This document shows positions 1 to 7,047 of a DNA stretch of 11,905 nt, one piece after another. The stretch is taken from contig DAIDJA010000022.1 of NCBI GenBank assembly GCA_027451605.1, positions 1 to 11,905 on the forward strand, written 5' to 3'. The position numbers and the translations under genes are program-made. Positions within the stretch are counted from its first letter, which is position 1; each line of letters starts with the position of its first letter. Below the pieces are notes generated by a model. The model saw nothing but the letters and a program-made list of their open reading frames with translations. It did not search any database and was not told the DNA's origin. Origin of the DNA: Acidimicrobiales bacterium. GTDB lineage: Bacteria; Actinomycetota; Acidimicrobiia; Acidimicrobiales; JABEUL01.

Positions 1-1
1 A

Positions 2-2152
2 CAAAAGAGATTTGGGTTAGAGGGCGCAGAGTCTGCGATCGTTATAATTGACAGGATCTTAAATTCAAAGCTTTTCGAAGAAAATACAACCGCAGTATTC
101 GGTATGGCTCATCGAGGTCGACTTAATTTTCTGGTAAATATCGCAGGAAAGTCATATGAGGATCTGTTCAAACAGTTTGAAGGTCTGATCGATCCTAATA
201 GCGTGCAAGGTTCCGGAGACGTAAAATATCATAAAGGAGCGCACGGAACCTTTAAGACGATCGCAGGTAAGGAACTGGACATACAGTTAGTGAGCAACCC
301 CTCCCATTTGGAATCAGCTTCTCCTGTCGCTTTGGGCTATGTCAGAGGAATTTTGGACTTCCATAAAACAGATGATCAGAAGGCGGTCGGAATCCTACTT
401 CATGGCGATGCGGCGATGAGTGGTCAAGGAGTCGTCTATGAGACGTTTAACTTAGCCAAACTTAGAGGATACGGAACTGACGGTACGATCCATATTGTAA
501 TTAACAACCAGATCGGATTTACAACCTCCCCATACGACGGCAGAAGTACGTATTACAGTACCGACATTGCTAAAGCTTTCGATGCACCGATAATTCATGT
601 AAATGCCGATAATCCTGACAGTTGTTATATCGCGGCTCTGCTTGCTTCAGAATATCGAAGACTCTTTAAAAAAGATATCGTGATTGATCTGGTTTGCTAT
701 CGTTTACACGGACATAATGAAGGTGACGATCCCAGTTATACTCACCCTTTGATGTATGAGAAGATTGACAATATTAGAACCGTACGTAAACAATACACTG
801 AACTCCTTATGCGAAGAGAAGAGATTACCTTGGATCAAGCTGAAGCCAAATTGAAGGAGTTTCAGGACAAACTGCAAATAGCTCTTGATGCCACTAGGAA
901 GCTCGAAAATAAAGTTCCCGATAGCATTCCACTTCCAAAGCCGCCCATTGAGCCTGAGCCTAAAGAAACTTCCATATCCACAGAACAGTTAGATTTAATT
1001 AACGACAGGATCTATGCGGTACCGGAAAGCTTTAACATTCATCCAAAGCTACTTAGACAGATAGACGCTAAGAAGAAATTACTCGCCGATGGTGAGATGG
1101 ACTGGGCGATGGGAGAACTTGCCGCCTATGCCAGTTTGAATTTAGAGGGAGTCAATATACGACTGTCAGGTCAGGATTCCAGACGAGGCACATTCAGCCA
1201 CAGACACGGAGTTTGGGTTGACGTTACCAATAATAGTGACTATTACCCCTTGTCTGAAGTAGCTACCGATACCGCAAAAACTCAAATCTATGATTCGCCT
1301 CTAAGCGAATATGCTGTCTTGGCTTTTGACTACGGTTATTCACTTTCCACAAAAGACACTTTGGTGCTATGGGAAGCTCAATTTGGAGATTTTGCCAATG
1401 GTGCACAGATAGTAATAGATAATTTTATAGTAGCCGCAGAAGATAAATGGGATCAGCTTTCCAACTTAACGCTATTGTTACCTCACGGATACGAAGGTCA
1501 GGGTCCGGAGCACTCTTCTTCGCGGTTGGAGAGATTTTTGGCGTTATCTGCCGGTGGAAATATTATCGTTGCACAACCGACTACTTCAGCACAGCTATTC
1601 CACCTTCTAAGATATCAGGCTCGTTATTCTACAAAGCCTCTAATCGTTGCAGCTCCCAAGTCCCTGTTGAGAGCAAAACAGGCTAGGTCTCAGATCAGTG
1701 AATTTACTCAGGGATTGTTTAGGCCGATCTTAGAAGATCCGACTTTTAGTGCCGCAGAAAATAATTTGGATTATAAAGACGTCAATAAACTTATTATTTG
1801 CTCCGGAAAGATAGCTTATGAGTTGATACAACAAAGAGATGCATTATTAAAAGACGGTAACCTAAAACAACCAACTGCGATTATCCGCCTAGAAAGGCTG
1901 TATCCGTTCCCGAGGAAGGATTTGACAGAACTTTTAGGTAAACTTATATCTTTAACAAAGGTTGTTTTTGTTCAAGATGAGCCTGACAATATGGGTACTT
2001 TACCCTACTGTACGCCGAGAATTTTGGACCTAATCGGAAACTCCTATCAATTTGATAAAGTTTCCAGGATCGGTTCGGGATCACCGGCAACCGGCAGTGC
2101 GGCGATTCATACTCTCGAACAAAAAGAAATTATGCAAAAGGCTTTTGACTGA
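2..2152 (+). CDS. kgd: 2-oxoglutarate dehydrogenase E1 / actinobacterial multifunctional Kgd, C-terminal part (5' end outside window)
   Basis: Thiamine-diphosphate enzyme of the TCA cycle that decarboxylates 2-oxoglutarate. The open frame runs in from the left edge (KRFGLEGAES, then GMAHRGRLN), so the ATG at 104 is internal and the true start is upstream. About 716 codons are visible. Recognisable E1 blocks in order: GMAHRGRLN, SGDVKYH, SNPSHLE, the ThDP-binding block HGDAAMSGQGVVYET, INNQIGF, RLHGHNEGDDP, then the transketolase-like half with SGQDSRRGTFSHRH, LWEAQFGDF, PHGYEGQGPEHSS and C-terminal VQDEPDNMG. The C-terminus SGSPATGSAAIHTLEQKEI resembles actinobacterial Kgd/OdhA, in which an acyltransferase-like domain precedes E1. 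Whether that domain is present cannot be seen here. A plain SucA is the alternative. It converges on the helicase gene, leaving 5 bp between stops. All expected motifs are present and the frame is intact. Confidence 0.93.
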   Translation, partial: QKRFGLEGAESAIVIIDRILNSKLFEENTTAVFGMAHRGRLNFLVNIAGKSYEDLFKQFEGLIDPNSVQGSGDVKYHKGAHGTFKTIAGKELDIQLVSNPSHLESASPVALGYVRGILDFHKTDDQKAVGILLHGDAAMSGQGVVYETFNLAKLRGYGTDGTIHIVINNQIGFTTSPYDGRSTYYSTDIAKAFDAPIIHVNADNPDSCYIAALLASEYRRLFKKDIVIDLVCYRLHGHNEGDDPSYTHPLMYEKIDNIRTVRKQYTELLMRREEITLDQAEAKLKEFQDKLQIALDATRKLENKVPDSIPLPKPPIEPEPKETSISTEQLDLINDRIYAVPESFNIHPKLLRQIDAKKKLLADGEMDWAMGELAAYASLNLEGVNIRLSGQDSRRGTFSHRHGVWVDVTNNSDYYPLSEVATDTAKTQIYDSPLSEYAVLAFDYGYSLSTKDTLVLWEAQFGDFANGAQIVIDNFIVAAEDKWDQLSNLTLLLPHGYEGQGPEHSSSRLERFLALSAGGNIIVAQPTTSAQLFHLLRYQARYSTKPLIVAAPKSLLRAKQARSQISEFTQGLFRPILEDPTFSAAENNLDYKDVNKLIICSGKIAYELIQQRDALLKDGNLKQPTAIIRLERLYPFPRKDLTELLGKLISLTKVVFVQDEPDNMGTLPYCTPRILDLIGNSYQFDKVSRIGSGSPATGSAAIHTLEQKEIMQKAFD

Positions 2153-2160
2153 TATAGTCA
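2146..2160. other. Small inverted repeat spanning two convergent stop codons
   Basis: TGACT and AGTCA arms with a 5-base loop (GATAT) form a perfect 5-bp inverted repeat. It contains the end of kgd (TGA 2150-2152) and the stop of the helicase on the other strand (TCA 2158-2160). Only 5 bp separate the two genes, so there is no room for a conventional terminator. Each transcript must run into the other gene or end at this weak hairpin. The stem is short and has no U-tract, so termination here is only a possibility. Confidence 0.35.
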
Positions 2161-4194
2161 TTGACCAAAGAGTGGAGTTATCGTTGAAACCGGTTCACTC
2201 TGCAGTATTGCGCGGATTGATTTTATCTCACCTTGATTGAACGGATAATGTATGATAGCCTGAACCCCTTTCAGGGTCTTTGGGTTGGTTTTTATCAAAA
2301 GAGCGATTTCGGGATCCGTAAGTATTTTTCGATAATCCAATTCCAGGCTCTCTGCATATTGCATCCTAAACCTATGCAGAAGTGATGCTTTAGATTTGTC
2401 AGAAGACGAAACTGACAGCTGAGGTTTTTGATCCCGCAAGATATTTTTTAATTGCTTTATATTTTCCAGGGCATCATTAGGGATATCACTGTTATCCGTG
2501 GCATTAAAATCTTTTAGGAATGGGGATATTTTCCGTTTCTCCAGCTTTGAATTCACCATTCTATTTTTGGCCCAAGTTATAAACAGTTCGGATTTTGCAC
2601 GCGTTATTGCCACATAAAATAAATTAATCTCTTCTTTTAATGGATCCGAAGTGCCGTTTTTGGTTTGTCTTTTTATTTGTGAACTACGATAAAATGGCAC
2701 TAGAGTGTCTTCAACTCCGATTAGTATTACGGTATCAAATTCGAGTCCCTTTACCGAATGAAACGTTCCCAGGGTTACCCCGTTTTCTGACTTTAAATGC
2801 TGCAACACTTCAATTTTGGACCATTTGAGAAATTCACCGTAGTTCATATTTTGATCCGTGGCAAGGGCCATCTTGGCCAATTCATTCACAGCCTTCAATT
2901 TCTCAAGAATTTCTTTATTGAGGTTTTCATCGCCCACCAATTCGTCTATATCGACAATTAATGACTTAACCGGTGACGCTGAATCATATTGGTTAACATT
3001 TTTGGAGACGAATAGCTTTAGGTTGAAAGCTGTGGATTTATGATTCAGCGGTATATTTTTCTTTGCCAAAAATTGTCGCAGAATGTCAATCTGATTATTG
3101 GTTCTGGCTAAAACGGCGATTTCAGAATAGTCTATTCCTTGAATATGTTTGGATTTAATCAATGCCGACACGGTATACATCTCATCGATATCATCTGCGG
3201 TGTGGAGAACATGAGTGCAGTTGGTAAGTGTATCCCATTGAGCCGTTGAGGAAATTTTATCTTTGACAAATTTATTTAGGAACTTAAGAGAATTACTTGC
3301 AATCTGACTGTTTGATCGGTAGTTATTGGTAAGGTAAACCACATTTGCCTTCTTCTCGCCTATCAATTTAAATATTAAGTCGGGATCCGATCCGTTAAAT
3401 TGATAGATTGATTGATTGGCATCCCCAACTGCACATAATGAATCCCGATCTTTCAGGGCAAGTTTTAATAAAGCGTATTGCTGAGTATTTATATCCTGAA
3501 ATTCGTCAACAAATATATATCTGAATCTAAAGTGAAAGTCTTCAAGGGATTTCCAATCCCTGTTTAAAACATTCATCAGAGAAGGAATGATGTCATCAAT
3601 TTCAATTAAATATCGCTTCTGTTTTTTGGACTCATAGGCAGAATAAATTTTCCATAATAGGTCAGAATCAAGTTTTAAAGTATTATACTGTTCCAAAAAT
3701 TCTTTAATAACTTCTCCCTGGGAGCTAACCTTGGCTAGATGAATTGAGTTTAAAGTGGGATTAATATTTTCGACTAGATACTTAAGCGTTGGGTAGGGGA
3801 GTTTCATTGACTCCATAACTTCTTTGAGCAGTACAGCTTTGTCTTCAACTATTTTAAGATCGGGTCGTTGATGTATCCGTCGATATTTGATCAGTTCTGC
3901 AAGCGCAATGGAATGGAAGGTTCCGACGCTTAGACTTGACCTGATACCCAGGACAAAAAGTCGCTCCTTCAGTTCGAAAGCGGCTTTTCTGGTGAATGTT
4001 AATACTAGTGAACGATCTGCCGAGATTTCATTTTTAATATGTTGATAGGCAATTCTCTTTGTCAACACCGTTGTCTTGCCCGAACCGGCGCCGGCAAGAA
4101 TTATAAGCGGCATTTCGGTAGTAGTTACAGCGCGTAGCTGTTGGTCGTCCAACCCGGCCAGTAGGTAGTTTGATCTGTCGAATTTGTGTGTCAT
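2158..4194 (-). CDS. uvrD2: UvrD2-like superfamily 1A DNA helicase with C-terminal HRDC-like domain
   Basis: ATP-dependent 3'-5' DNA helicase of the UvrD/PcrA/Rep family, acting in DNA repair or replication. In the 678 residues: Q-motif LDDQQLRAV (~15-23), Walker A GAGSGKTT (35-42), motif Ia TFTRKAA, motif II VDEFQD (229-234), motif III GDANQSIYQF (257-266), motif IV NNYRSN (290-295), motif V TFHSVKGLEFD (477-487) and motif VI YVAITRAKSEL (527-537). Residues ~603-665 resemble an HRDC domain, which fits actinobacterial UvrD2 better than UvrD1/PcrA. Mycobacterial UvrD2 carries a tetracysteine motif before HRDC; this protein has only two cysteines in all (254 and 326), so that motif is missing. 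The length is close to typical UvrD2. No Shine-Dalgarno precedes the ATG, but TAAATT lies 6 bases upstream, compatible with a leaderless mRNA. It diverges from the thioesterase gene. Confidence 0.9.
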   Translation of the reverse strand: MTHKFDRSNYLLAGLDDQQLRAVTTTEMPLIILAGAGSGKTTVLTKRIAYQHIKNEISADRSLVLTFTRKAAFELKERLFVLGIRSSLSVGTFHSIALAELIKYRRIHQRPDLKIVEDKAVLLKEVMESMKLPYPTLKYLVENINPTLNSIHLAKVSSQGEVIKEFLEQYNTLKLDSDLLWKIYSAYESKKQKRYLIEIDDIIPSLMNVLNRDWKSLEDFHFRFRYIFVDEFQDINTQQYALLKLALKDRDSLCAVGDANQSIYQFNGSDPDLIFKLIGEKKANVVYLTNNYRSNSQIASNSLKFLNKFVKDKISSTAQWDTLTNCTHVLHTADDIDEMYTVSALIKSKHIQGIDYSEIAVLARTNNQIDILRQFLAKKNIPLNHKSTAFNLKLFVSKNVNQYDSASPVKSLIVDIDELVGDENLNKEILEKLKAVNELAKMALATDQNMNYGEFLKWSKIEVLQHLKSENGVTLGTFHSVKGLEFDTVILIGVEDTLVPFYRSSQIKRQTKNGTSDPLKEEINLFYVAITRAKSELFITWAKNRMVNSKLEKRKISPFLKDFNATDNSDIPNDALENIKQLKNILRDQKPQLSVSSSDKSKASLLHRFRMQYAESLELDYRKILTDPEIALLIKTNPKTLKGVQAIIHYPFNQGEIKSIRAILQSEPVSTITPLFGQ

Positions 4195-4223
4195 CGTAGT
4201 AATTTAAGATAATGCAAAAATGG

Positions 4224-4247
4224 CTATACGATCGGGTAGTCGATATA
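4224..4247. promoter_or_regulatory. Imperfect inverted repeat in the divergent intergenic region
   Basis: Between uvrD2 (-) and the thioesterase gene (+) the arms TATACGA and TCGATATA are complementary apart from one bulged base, with an 8-base centre. The position, about 30-55 bp upstream of the helicase start and 70-95 bp upstream of the thioesterase start, would suit an operator. No known operator consensus is recognised and the repeat could be chance in A/T-rich DNA. Confidence 0.2.
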
Positions 4248-4288
4248 TGAAACGGGCCATAACTATCCCAAATATGCCTTTTGATATT

Positions 4289-4310
4289 TATAATCTAACC
4301 TATATTAGAC
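4289..4310 (+). promoter_or_regulatory. Candidate -10 elements upstream of the thioesterase gene
   Basis: A perfect TATAAT occurs at 4289-4294, and TATATT (4301-4306) and TAGACT (4305-4310) follow. Actinobacterial -10 boxes follow TANNNT. TAGACT would put transcription start at or next to the GTG start codon at 4318, which has no Shine-Dalgarno. No good -35 box is visible at the usual distance from any of them, so which one is used is open. Confidence 0.35.
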
Positions 4311-4317
4311 TTTACAT

Positions 4318-4728
4318 GTGACAATTAAACCCCAGGTGCCGCCGCCGTGTGATTTGACCCTCGGAATGACGTGTTTGGATAAAAAAGAGCCCGGTAAGTC
4401 AAAATGGATGATGCACGTCAGCGAACGGTTTCTGAATCCGGTCGGAATAATGCAAGGCGGATTCGTATGTGCTTTTGTCGATTCCGCTATGGGTGCAAGT
4501 GCAATGACTTTTGCCACTAATTCATCCCCGGAGGCCAAATTAAAAGCGGCTAACGCCGAACTTAAAATATCTCTGTTAAAACCCATCGAAAATAATATTG
4601 ATATTTTTTGTGACGCGACAGTTGTCTCCGGTGGCAAAAAGGTAATCTTTGTCGAAGCCGGAGTCTACGACAAAAAGGGCAAACTATTAGCTAGGGCAAG
4701 TTCTACCTATTTGGTATTAAATAGGTAG
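4318..4728 (+). CDS. PaaI-type hotdog-fold thioesterase (4HBT family)
   Basis: A 136-residue protein of single-domain hotdog size, predicted to hydrolyse an acyl-CoA thioester in the cytoplasm; the substrate cannot be told. The family core is clear: FLNPVGIMQGGFVCAFVDSAMG (residues 39-60). Here QGG takes the place of the common HGG, and Asp55 sits on the hotdog helix where the catalytic acid is expected. Later parts are ANAELKISLLKPIE, the central strand seen in PaaI proteins, and the C-terminal strand KLLARASSTYLVL. QGG occurs in a recognised branch of PaaI-like proteins, so it does not mean loss of activity. The GTG start gives a short N-terminal extension of usual length; the internal ATG at 4366 would cut close to the domain. 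It may be first in an operon with the membrane proteins that follow 69 bp downstream. Confidence 0.82.
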   Translation: MTIKPQVPPPCDLTLGMTCLDKKEPGKSKWMMHVSERFLNPVGIMQGGFVCAFVDSAMGASAMTFATNSSPEAKLKAANAELKISLLKPIENNIDIFCDATVVSGGKKVIFVEAGVYDKKGKLLARASSTYLVLNR

Positions 4729-4797
4729 GAATTTTGCCAATTAATCAAGTTATGAATGATTATGAACTAAATTTGATGGTAGTTAATATTTATTTCT

Positions 4798-5166
4798 ATG
4801 AGTGACGAAATTCCAAATCCTGATACAGAGACTAAAAAATCAATAAGTTTGGGGGACTCGATAAATGTCCTGACCGAAATTACCGAAACTAAGGATCTGA
4901 TAATAAGCTATGTCAAACAGGAGACTCTCGGCCCGATTTTGGCATTAAAACGCAAAATTATTTTTGGCGTTGTAGGAGCGCTTTGTTACGGATTCGGTCT
5001 TTTAATGGTGTCTGTGGGACTTTTGCGGTTCATGCAGGGAGAGTTTCATGTATTTCATGGCAATCTTAATTTCCTGCCCTATATGATCGATTTTTTTGCC
5101 ACCTTAATTCTGGCGATTATTTTCGGCATGATTGCAATCTCTAAGGCGATCAAATCTAAAGGTTAA
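4798..5166 (+). CDS. Small membrane protein of the actinobacterial Holin-X (putative phage holin superfamily III) type
   Basis: This 122-residue protein has a polar, acidic N-terminus (1-30), an amphipathic stretch TKDLIISYVKQETLGPILAL (31-50), and two membrane segments at about 53-77 and 95-116 joined by a loop with HGNLNFLPY. That architecture and the 'YVKQETLGPI...KRKIIFG' lead-in resemble the small membrane proteins annotated as phage holin family/Holin-X throughout Actinobacteria. Despite the name these are chromosomal housekeeping-type genes and no lysis function follows. There is no Shine-Dalgarno; TAATAT (4784-4789) lies 8 bases before the ATG, compatible with leaderless transcription. 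It is followed by a stem-loop (5181-5197) and then two more short membrane proteins. The family call is by eye. Confidence 0.65.
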   Translation: MSDEIPNPDTETKKSISLGDSINVLTEITETKDLIISYVKQETLGPILALKRKIIFGVVGALCYGFGLLMVSVGLLRFMQGEFHVFHGNLNFLPYMIDFFATLILAIIFGMIAISKAIKSKG

Positions 5167-5180
5167 CTCGACCGTTAATT

Positions 5181-5206
5181 TCAAGGGTCTACCTTGATTC
5201 TTTACT
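5181..5206 (+). terminator. Stem-loop with T-rich tail after the Holin-X-like gene
   Basis: TCAAGG (5181-5186) and CCTTGA (5192-5197) form a perfect 6-bp stem with a 5-base loop, followed by TTCTTT. It lies 15 bp after the stop codon at 5166. This is the shape of a weak intrinsic terminator or attenuator. A separate -10-like TATAAT follows at 5210-5215, which supports a transcription break here. The stem is short and only half G/C. Confidence 0.4.
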
Positions 5207-5209
5207 AAA

Positions 5210-5215
5210 TATAAT
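5210..5215 (+). promoter_or_regulatory. Consensus -10 box (TATAAT) before the second small membrane gene
   Basis: A perfect TATAAT lies 20 bases before the ATG at 5236, right after the putative terminator. A GGAA at 5224-5227 could serve as ribosome binding site, 8 bases before the start. No clear -35 hexamer is seen at 16-18 bp spacing. Confidence 0.4.
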
Positions 5216-5235
5216 AAAAAAAATGGAACTTTAAT

Positions 5236-5460
5236 ATGAGTGATCAGTTGCAAAAAAAGATTACATTGGAAGATATCGAATCAAAAATTCGAGGCATTGA
5301 TAAACAAATCTCAGGAACCGTAAAGCAGTACTCCGAAGGCGCCGGAAAAACAGGGGCGATATCTATTGTGGGAATTGGGGTTCTGATTATTTTGGCTTAT
5401 TTAATGGGTCGTAAAAGTGGTAGATTAAAGTCTACTTTCGTTGAAATTAGACGCAAATAG
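5236..5460 (+). CDS. Short single-pass membrane protein (conserved actinobacterial type), function unknown
   Basis: A 74-residue protein. Residues 1-38 are polar and helical (TLEDIESKIRGIDKQISG) and could form a short coiled coil. Residues 40-57 (GAISIVGIGVLIILAYLM) form one membrane helix. A strongly basic tail follows (GRKSGRLKSTFVEIRRK), predicted cytoplasmic by the positive-inside rule. The '..LGRxxGRxxxTVVEIRR' style of tail is one I associate with small proteins next to Holin-X-like genes in Acidimicrobiia-type genomes; this is recollection, not a search. It lies 69 bp after the Holin-X-like gene and 23 bp before the next gene, which suggests cotranscription with the latter. Confidence 0.7.
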   Translation: MSDQLQKKITLEDIESKIRGIDKQISGTVKQYSEGAGKTGAISIVGIGVLIILAYLMGRKSGRLKSTFVEIRRK

Positions 5461-5483
5461 GAAATTGTTAGAGAAGATTAAAA

Positions 5484-5690
5484 TTGAAAAAGATTACTCA
5501 ATATTTTTCGGCGGGTTCTCTGTTCGCTAAGGGTCTAAGAAATCAAAACCGCAACTTGATAATAGCCTCCGTGGCTTTATTCGCATTCAAGAAGATTCGG
5601 AAGTATTCAAGTACCGAATCTAAGCTCTATAAAATTCATCCCGGTGATACTATAGAAATTCACTATACTGACAAAAAACTAAAACAGTAG
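5484..5690 (+). CDS. Hypothetical protein, third member of the small membrane-protein run
   Basis: A 68-residue protein with a TTG start; AGAAG (5472-5476) is a poor ribosome binding site 7 bases upstream. It has a basic N-terminus, a short hydrophobic stretch at ~25-35 (LIIASVALFAF) that may be a weak membrane anchor, a basic patch KKIRK, and a C-terminal part (KLYKIHPGDTIEIHYTDKK) with a 'PGD..EI' turn. The spacing of 23 bp from the previous gene, the same strand and similar composition support one unit with 5236-5460. Function is unknown. The gene call rests on the ORF, the neighbours and resemblance to short proteins seen at the same place in related genomes. Confidence 0.55.
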   Translation: MKKITQYFSAGSLFAKGLRNQNRNLIIASVALFAFKKIRKYSSTESKLYKIHPGDTIEIHYTDKKLKQ

Positions 5691-5765
5691 GGAGTCATAC
5701 CATTGTTAGATAAGACATTGTAGAACTAAATTAGAGAACTTTAATAAAAAATCGGACGTGGTCTG

Positions 5766-5788
5766 ATACTACTTAATTAATTTAGTAT
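5766..5788. promoter_or_regulatory. 23-bp interrupted palindrome upstream of the DUF262 remnant
   Basis: ATACTA (5766-5771) and TAGTAT (5783-5788) are perfect inverted arms around an 11-base A/T centre that itself contains the palindrome TTAATTAA. It sits 58 bp before the start of the broken DUF262 gene, in the 155-bp gap 5691-5845. A dimeric regulator site is possible; no family is recognised. The rest of the gap holds a short imperfect hairpin (TCGGAC/GTCTGA, 5752-5766) and nothing else I can name. Confidence 0.3.
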
Positions 5789-5845
5789 AACGTGCATTCG
5801 GAGTGATTCGGGAGGATTTACGAGAAATGATGTAGGAATAAAGGA

Positions 5846-6788
5846 ATGGCGAAATCCAATGACCCTAGTTTGGCCGAACTTTTGCAAGAAATAAACAAAG
5901 GGAATATTTGTCTGCCCGATTTCCAAAGAAGTTCGGTTTGGGATGACGAGCACATTCCCGGTCTGATTGCAAGTATAACAAATTCCTATCCTATTGGAGC
6001 GGTGATGTTCCTGGAGACCGGTGGTGATGGGAACCGTTGTAGGTCGCGCACTTTTACGAATGTGCCTGTTGATAAAAACCAGCCGAAGAAATTTGTACTT
6101 GATGGGCAACAGCGACTAACGAGTACATATTGTACTATGTGGAGCAACATACCCGTACCCACTCATACGAGAAAGAAAGAGAACACAAAACGGTATTACA
6201 TTTAGACATAGAATGGTGCCTTGACCCCGATATTGACCGAGCCGAGGCGGCAGTCTCAATGCCCGAAGACAAGTGGTTTACGGATGCCTTTGGTCGCATA
6301 GTGCTCGGTGATCTAATTACTCGTCAGGGCGAGTTCGAAAAGCATTTGTTTCCCTTAAACATTGTTTTCGATTCGATTTCCCTTGATAAGTGGAGAGACG
6401 GCTATTGAGACTTTCATGGGAAAGATGAAGAAATCACAAATCGGTATCGTGAATTTTCAGCCATGGTTTTGCATCTTATCATTAGCTACACTTTGCCGGT
6501 AATTCAACTTGATAGAGATACCCCAAAAGAAGCAGTGTATCAGGTGTTTGAGAACGTCAATACAGTCCCAGGTGCCGATATTTGATTACCGCAACTTTCG
6601 CCGCCGATATTTTTTTCTTACGTGATGATTGGATGAAGCGGGAAACTACGATGTTAGAAGACGATGGCAGCTTTAATTTACTGTCTCTAGTTTCCGCCGT
6701 GGATTTCCTCTCTTCCATGACATTATTGGCACAGGTTAAGCGTAAAAGAACACTGACAGTTAAACGTAAAAATGCACTTGCCCCATAA
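5846..6788 (+). pseudogene. DUF262 (GmrSD N-terminal / ParB-like) protein, decayed and 3'-truncated
   Basis: The first part (5846-6202) reads as a DUF262 N-terminus: LPDFQRSSVWDDEHIPGL and then the hallmark DGQQRLTS. DUF262 proteins have a ParB-like nucleotide-binding fold; some, such as GmrSD, restrict modified DNA. Homology continues in other frames. At ~6200 one base is missing after KRYY and the frame moves to LDIEWCLDPDIDRAEAAVS. TGA at 6406-6408 is an in-frame nonsense codon, with readable homology on both sides (KWRDGY, DFHGKDEEI). Near 6565-6581 about ten bases are lost between VFENVNT and LITATFAADIFFLRDDW, shifting frame again. The gene ends at 6788, only ~310 codons in, just before a transposase remnant; relatives are, from memory, clearly longer. 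An AGGA lies upstream of the ATG at 5846. The product is surely inactive. An antiphage role of the intact ancestor is an inference from the family. Confidence 0.85.
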
Positions 6789-6815
6789 AGTCGTACAAAA
6801 ATAGCTCATTGAATT

Positions 6816-7021
6816 TTACTTTGGTTCTAACATCTCAAATTCGGCCGGTGTCATATATCCTATCGTCGAATGAATTCGTTTATTATTGTACCAGTTAAGC
6901 CAAGAAAATACTGCCATCCGGGCTTCTTTAATTGTTTCAAAAACCTCTTGGTAATCTGTCTCTCTTTTTAGCAGTGACCATAAGTTTTCAATCGGTGAGT
7001 TATCATAGGAATCTCCGACGG
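6816..7021 (-). pseudogene. C-terminal remnant of an older IS3-family transposase (OrfB)
   Basis: On the minus strand from 7021 to the TAA at 6816 the frame reads TVGDSYDNSPIENLW, then LLKRETDYQEVFET, WLNWYNNKRIHSTIGY and MTPAEFEMLEPK before stopping. This is the end of an IS3-type DDE integrase domain with the catalytic Glu in SPIEN. It is a different transposase from the neighbouring element, whose equivalent segment reads GDSYDNSQAESLNGLYKSEL. The remnant is cut exactly at the inverted repeat of the next element (7022). No other half is found beyond that element's far end, so the upstream part has been deleted, not just interrupted. Confidence 0.85.
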
Positions 7022-7047
7022 TGAATCACTCCGGGTTTTTGATACAC
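7022..7047 (+). repeat. Left terminal inverted repeat of the IS3 element
   Basis: It begins TGAA and contains CCGGGTTTTTG followed by ACAC. Its reverse complement matches 8300-8325 at 20 of 26 positions, including an unbroken 11-base core. It includes the TGA stop of orfB (7026-7028). Confidence 0.85.

Noticed and set aside
1447..1686. Plus-strand open frame inside kgd
   Set aside because: It lies in another frame of a gene with clear motifs throughout; no ribosome binding site and no family features.
4798..5166. Prophage lysis gene
   Set aside because: The Holin-X-like protein has no endolysin, phage structural genes or integrase nearby and resembles chromosomal actinobacterial membrane proteins.
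6406..6408. TGA read as a sense codon (recoding or alternative code) in the DUF262 gene
   Set aside because: kgd and the helicase end with TGA in this window, and the same gene has independent frameshifts, so plain decay is simpler.
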